8,762 bases of DNA from NCBI GenBank assembly GCA_009704155.1, contig WLES01000020.1, positions 1 to 8,762 of the forward strand, read 5' to 3'. The DNA comes from Actinomycetota bacterium. Lineage in GTDB: Bacteria; Actinomycetota; Actinomycetes; Actinomycetales; Microbacteriaceae. Below the pieces are notes generated by a model. The model was not told the origin of the DNA, did no database searches, and saw only the letters and a list, made by a program, of their open reading frames with translations. The first letter of the stretch is position 1. Each line of letters opens with the position of its first letter. Below, piece by piece: positions 6,451 to 8,762 of the stretch. A program made the translations under genes and the position numbers.

Positions 6451-7002
6451 ATGCAGCACGCACGTGTGTGGGCGGCGGAAACGGCTGAGGCCACGACTAA
6501 CCCCCTCCTTCCGGCGATTTATGACATCGTCTGGTCGATCATCCCGTTCGCGATCGTCCTCTTCCTGTTCTGGAGGATCGTTCTTCCACGAATGCAAGAG
6601 ACCCTCGACGCGCGCGCCGAGAAAATCGAAGGCGGAATCGCTCTCGCCGAGTCAGCACAGAAGGAAGCAGCTGACGCGCTCGAGAAGTACAACGTGTTGC
6701 TCGCCGAGGCACGCGCCGAGGCATCCGACATCAAGGAAAAGGCTCGCGCAGAGGGTTCGATCATTCTTGCCGAACTGAAGGACCAGGCCTCTGCCGACGC
6801 TGCCGCGATCACCGCGAAGGCCCAGCAGCAAATCGAAGCGGAACGCCTTGCAGCAATCCAGTCCCTCCGCTCCGAAGTTGGTCAGCTTGCGCTCGACCTC
6901 GCTGGACGAGTGATTGGCGAGCAGGTCAAGGACTCGAAGTCATCCTCTGCCGTTGTTGATCGATTCCTCGCGGAAATCGAAAAGAACGAGAAGAGCAAGT
7001 AA
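6451..7002 (+). CDS. atpF: F1Fo ATP synthase subunit b
   Basis: The peripheral stalk subunit that anchors F1 to Fo through a dimeric coiled coil. It is 183 aa. A short N-terminal extracytoplasmic segment (residues 1-24) is followed by one membrane helix at about 25-45 (IVWSIIPFAIVLFLFWRIVLP), then a long charged Ala/Glu/Lys-rich helix from about residue 50 to 160, typical of the right-handed b dimer (RAEKIEGGIALAESAQKEAA and onward). The C-terminal part ends in a lysine-rich tail. The ATG at 6451 has AAGGA at 6440-6444, 6 nt upstream. The stop is shared with the atpH start as TAATG, a 1-nt overlap, so the two stalk subunits are coupled. It is a single b gene, not a b-delta fusion as in mycobacteria. 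Confidence 0.96.
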   Translation: MQHARVWAAETAEATTNPLLPAIYDIVWSIIPFAIVLFLFWRIVLPRMQETLDARAEKIEGGIALAESAQKEAADALEKYNVLLAEARAEASDIKEKARAEGSIILAELKDQASADAAAITAKAQQQIEAERLAAIQSLRSEVGQLALDLAGRVIGEQVKDSKSSSAVVDRFLAEIEKNEKSK

Positions 7003-7784
7003 TGGGCAGTGCATCACGCGTTGCACTCGCCGCGGCAAAGGCCGCGGTCGAGAAGGCCGGCAAACTGAGCAGCGAGACTGGTGTCGCTCTGTTGGCTGCC
7101 GGTCGTGCACTCGGCTCCGTGCCGGCGTTGCGTGGTGCTCTCTCAAACCGAATCGCTGACGCGTCTGCGAAGGCTGCACTCATCGATTCAGTTCTCGGAA
7201 AGATTGACAAGGGCGCACTCGAACTCGTCAAGAAGATTGTTGCCGAGCGCTGGTCATCGGTAGATGACATGTTCGACGGGATCGAGGAAGTCGGCATTCG
7301 TGTCATCGCTGCGAGTGATGATTCGGAGATTGAAGCCGAGTTGTTTGCCGTCGGACGTGCTGTTGCCGCACACCCAGAGCTCGAACTCGCGCTCAACTCG
7401 AAGCAGGGTTCGGCGGAAGCCAAGATCACCCTGGTCTCGTCTGTCCTCAAGGGTCAGAGCGATGCGACGACAGCAATAGTCGGCCACCTTGTCTCTGCGC
7501 CACGCGGTCGTCGAATCCGCACGTTGCTTGCACACGCCGAAACGATCGTCGCAGAAGCGAACAAGCGCGGAGTTGCAACAGTAACAACGGCACAACCTCT
7601 CGACGCAGCACAAATAACTCGTATCGAATCTGTCCTTTCGGCCCGGTACGGCCGAGCTCACCACATCGATCACATCATCGATGAGGACGTTCTCGGTGGC
7701 TTCACAATTCAGGTCGGAAACGACACCATTGACGCGAGCATCCGCACGCGCCTAACAGAACTCTCCTCGAAACTCGCGAGCTAG
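7002..7784 (+). CDS. atpH: F1Fo ATP synthase subunit delta
   Basis: The stator subunit that joins the top of F1 (alpha subunits) to the b stalk. It is 260 aa, longer than the roughly 180 aa of E. coli delta but typical of Micrococcales. The N-terminal helical domain (about residues 5-100) is followed by a longer middle helical region, and the C-terminal part carries the family's end motif [20 protein letters not shown] then [13 protein letters not shown]. Mycobacteria instead have a fused b-delta; here b and delta are separate. The ATG at 7002 shares its A with the atpF stop. Only a weak purine stretch (GAGAAGAG) precedes it, so translation probably depends on ribosomes leaving atpF. The TAG stop sits in the centre of a 14-bp perfect palindrome. 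Confidence 0.95.
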   Translation: MGSASRVALAAAKAAVEKAGKLSSETGVALLAAGRALGSVPALRGALSNRIADASAKAALIDSVLGKIDKGALELVKKIVAERWSSVDDMFDGIEEVGIRVIAASDDSEIEAELFAVGRAVAAHPELELALNSKQGSAEAKITLVSSVLKGQSDATTAIVGHLVSAPRGRRIRTLLAHAETIVAEANKRGVATVTTAQPLDAAQITRIESVLSARYGRAHHIDHIIDEDVLGGFTIQVGNDTIDASIRTRLTELSSKLAS

Positions 7785-7789
7785 CTCGC
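7776..7789 (+). repeat. 14-bp perfect palindrome across the atpH stop codon
   Basis: GCGAGCTAGCTCGC is its own reverse complement and centres on the CTAG that contains the atpH TAG stop (7782-7784). As RNA it can form a 5-bp stem with a CUAG loop. It ends 5 nt before the atpA ribosome binding site. Palindrome seen; function unknown. Confidence 0.5.
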
Positions 7790-7794
7790 CGCAC

Positions 7795-7801
7795 AAAGGG
7801 A
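7795..7801 (+). promoter_or_regulatory. atpA ribosome binding site
   Basis: AAAGGGA precedes ATG 7808 by 6 nt in the 23-nt atpH-atpA gap. It supports the ATG as start of the alpha subunit. Confidence 0.6.
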
Positions 7802-7807
7802 AAAACC

Positions 7808-8762
7808 ATGGCAGAAGTGAAAATCAACTCGGACGACATCCGCAAGGCGCTTGGCGACTTCGCCAAGTCGTACGAGCCGTCGAAAACGAGCGCAAAGGAA
7901 GTTGGCCACGTCATTGACGCTGGTGACGGAATTGCACACGTTGACGGACTCCCCGGCGTGATGGCCAACGAACTCATCAAGTTCGCCGACGGGACTCTGG
8001 GCCTCGCCCTCAACCTCGACGAGCACGAGATCGGAACCGTTGTTCTCGGAGAGTTCACCGGAATCGAAGCCGGACAGGAAGTTACCCGCACGGGTGAGGT
8101 TCTCTCCGTTGCTGTCGGTGAAGGTTACCTCGGTCGCGTTGTTGACCCGCTCGGAAACCCCATCGACGGACTCGGTGCCATCAAGGCTGAGGGACGTCGC
8201 GCCCTCGAGCTCCAGGCTCCCGGTGTTATGGCGCGTAAGTCGGTTCACGAACCGCTACAGACGGGTATCAAGGCAATCGACGCCATGATCCCGGTTGGTC
8301 GCGGACAGCGCCAGCTCATCATCGGCGACCGACAGACGGGTAAGACCGCCATCGCCGTCGACACGATCATCAACCAGAAGGCGAACTGGGAGTCGGGAGA
8401 CACCAACAAGCAGGTTCGATGCATCTACGTCGCAATCGGTCAGAAGGGTTCGACAATCGCCGCCGTGAAGGGTGCTCTCGAAGACGCCGGCGCGATGGAG
8501 TACACGACAATCGTTGCTGCACCCGCTTCAGACCCAGCAGGATTCAAGTACCTCGCGCCCTACACCGGTTCGGCAATCGGCCAGCACTGGATGTATGCCG
8601 GCAAGCACGTCCTCATCATTTTCGATGACCTCTCCAAGCAGGCTGAGGCCTACCGTGCCGTGTCACTTCTCCTTCGTCGTCCGCCAGGCCGCGAGGCGTA
8701 CCCCGGCGACGTCTTCTACTTGCACTCGCGTCTGCTCGAGCGTTGCGCAAAGCTTTCTGACA
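7808..8762 (+). CDS. atpA: F1Fo ATP synthase subunit alpha, 3'-partial
   Basis: The non-catalytic nucleotide-binding subunit of the F1 hexamer. The frame stays open to the window end; 318 codons are visible of a gene normally about 510-550 codons long. The N-terminal segment ([15 protein letters not shown]) contacts delta. It is followed by the beta-barrel domain ([35 protein letters not shown]) and the nucleotide-binding domain. The Walker A motif is GDRQTGKT at residues 173-180. Further conserved segments are [36 protein letters not shown], the Walker B region [20 protein letters not shown], and [20 protein letters not shown]. The glutamine in GDRQTGKT is the usual alpha-subunit marker, where beta has GGAGVGKT. 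ATG 7808 has AAAGGGA 6 nt upstream. The gamma, beta and epsilon genes are expected downstream. Nothing unusual was seen. Confidence 0.98.
   Translation, partial: MAEVKINSDDIRKALGDFAKSYEPSKTSAKEVGHVIDAGDGIAHVDGLPGVMANELIKFADGTLGLALNLDEHEIGTVVLGEFTGIEAGQEVTRTGEVLSVAVGEGYLGRVVDPLGNPIDGLGAIKAEGRRALELQAPGVMARKSVHEPLQTGIKAIDAMIPVGRGQRQLIIGDRQTGKTAIAVDTIINQKANWESGDTNKQVRCIYVAIGQKGSTIAAVKGALEDAGAMEYTTIVAAPASDPAGFKYLAPYTGSAIGQHWMYAGKHVLIIFDDLSKQAEAYRAVSLLLRRPPGREAYPGDVFYLHSRLLERCAKLSD

Noticed and set aside
6926..7450. Antisense frame opposite atpF-atpH (174 codons)
   Set aside because: Ser/Ala-rich shadow of atpH with no motif; it crosses two certain genes.
8419..8628. 69-codon plus-strand frame inside atpA
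   Set aside because: Arg/His-rich out-of-frame shadow of the strongly conserved alpha subunit.

Overview
The window is an unbroken, one-directional (+ strand) gene string from an actinobacterium, probably Micrococcales and perhaps Microbacteriaceae. The basis is the gene order rho - prfA - prmC - tsaC - wecA - atpI-like - atpB - atpE - atpF - atpH - atpA, which is the classical actinobacterial arrangement, together with GC-rich DNA (around 60% by eye), GTG and TTG starts, an RG/acidic-rich Rho N-terminus and a long (260 aa) delta subunit. The lineage below phylum level is inferred from remembered family sequences, not from a search.

Layout. Positions 1-1122 hold the 3' part of a rho-like gene, cut off by the window start. 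Then come release factor RF1 (prfA, 1131-2210), its Gln-methyltransferase (prmC, 2207-3064), the tRNA threonylcarbamoyladenosine factor TsaC/Sua5 (about 3089-3754), a WecA-type polyprenyl-phosphate GlcNAc-1-phosphate transferase (3751-4875), a four-helix AtpI-like membrane protein (4872-5309), and the F-type ATP synthase genes for subunits a (5362-6165), c (6208-6429), b (6451-7002), delta (7002-7784) and alpha (7808 to beyond the window end). Junctions are overlaps of 1-4 nt or gaps of at most 52 nt, so there is no gene-free stretch above 300 bases. No tRNA, rRNA, CRISPR, insertion sequence or attachment site was seen.

How the genes work together. The first block serves translation: RF1 ends translation at UAA/UAG, PrmC methylates its GGQ glutamine, and TsaC helps make t6A37 on ANN-decoding tRNAs. 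WecA starts a lipid-linked cell-envelope glycan. The second block builds the proton-driven F1Fo ATP synthase; gamma, beta and epsilon are expected just beyond the window.

The most unusual item is the Rho-like protein. Its RNA-binding domain is well conserved and it has an RG-repeat tract, but the helicase/ATPase domain appears catalytically dead: the Walker A motif is rewritten with Lys replaced by Arg, the catalytic Glu of the DERPEEV segment is replaced by Gly, the Q-loop is altered, and the last 60-70 residues, which include the arginine finger and R-loop, are missing. The frame is nonetheless open throughout and ends cleanly 8 nt before prfA. This suggests a repurposed, motor-dead Rho rather than a decayed pseudogene. 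Lesser signals are a possible leaderless start for tsaC, a 16-codon ORF whose stop overlaps the TTG start of atpB, a hairpin just before atpE, and a 14-bp perfect palindrome across the atpH stop codon.
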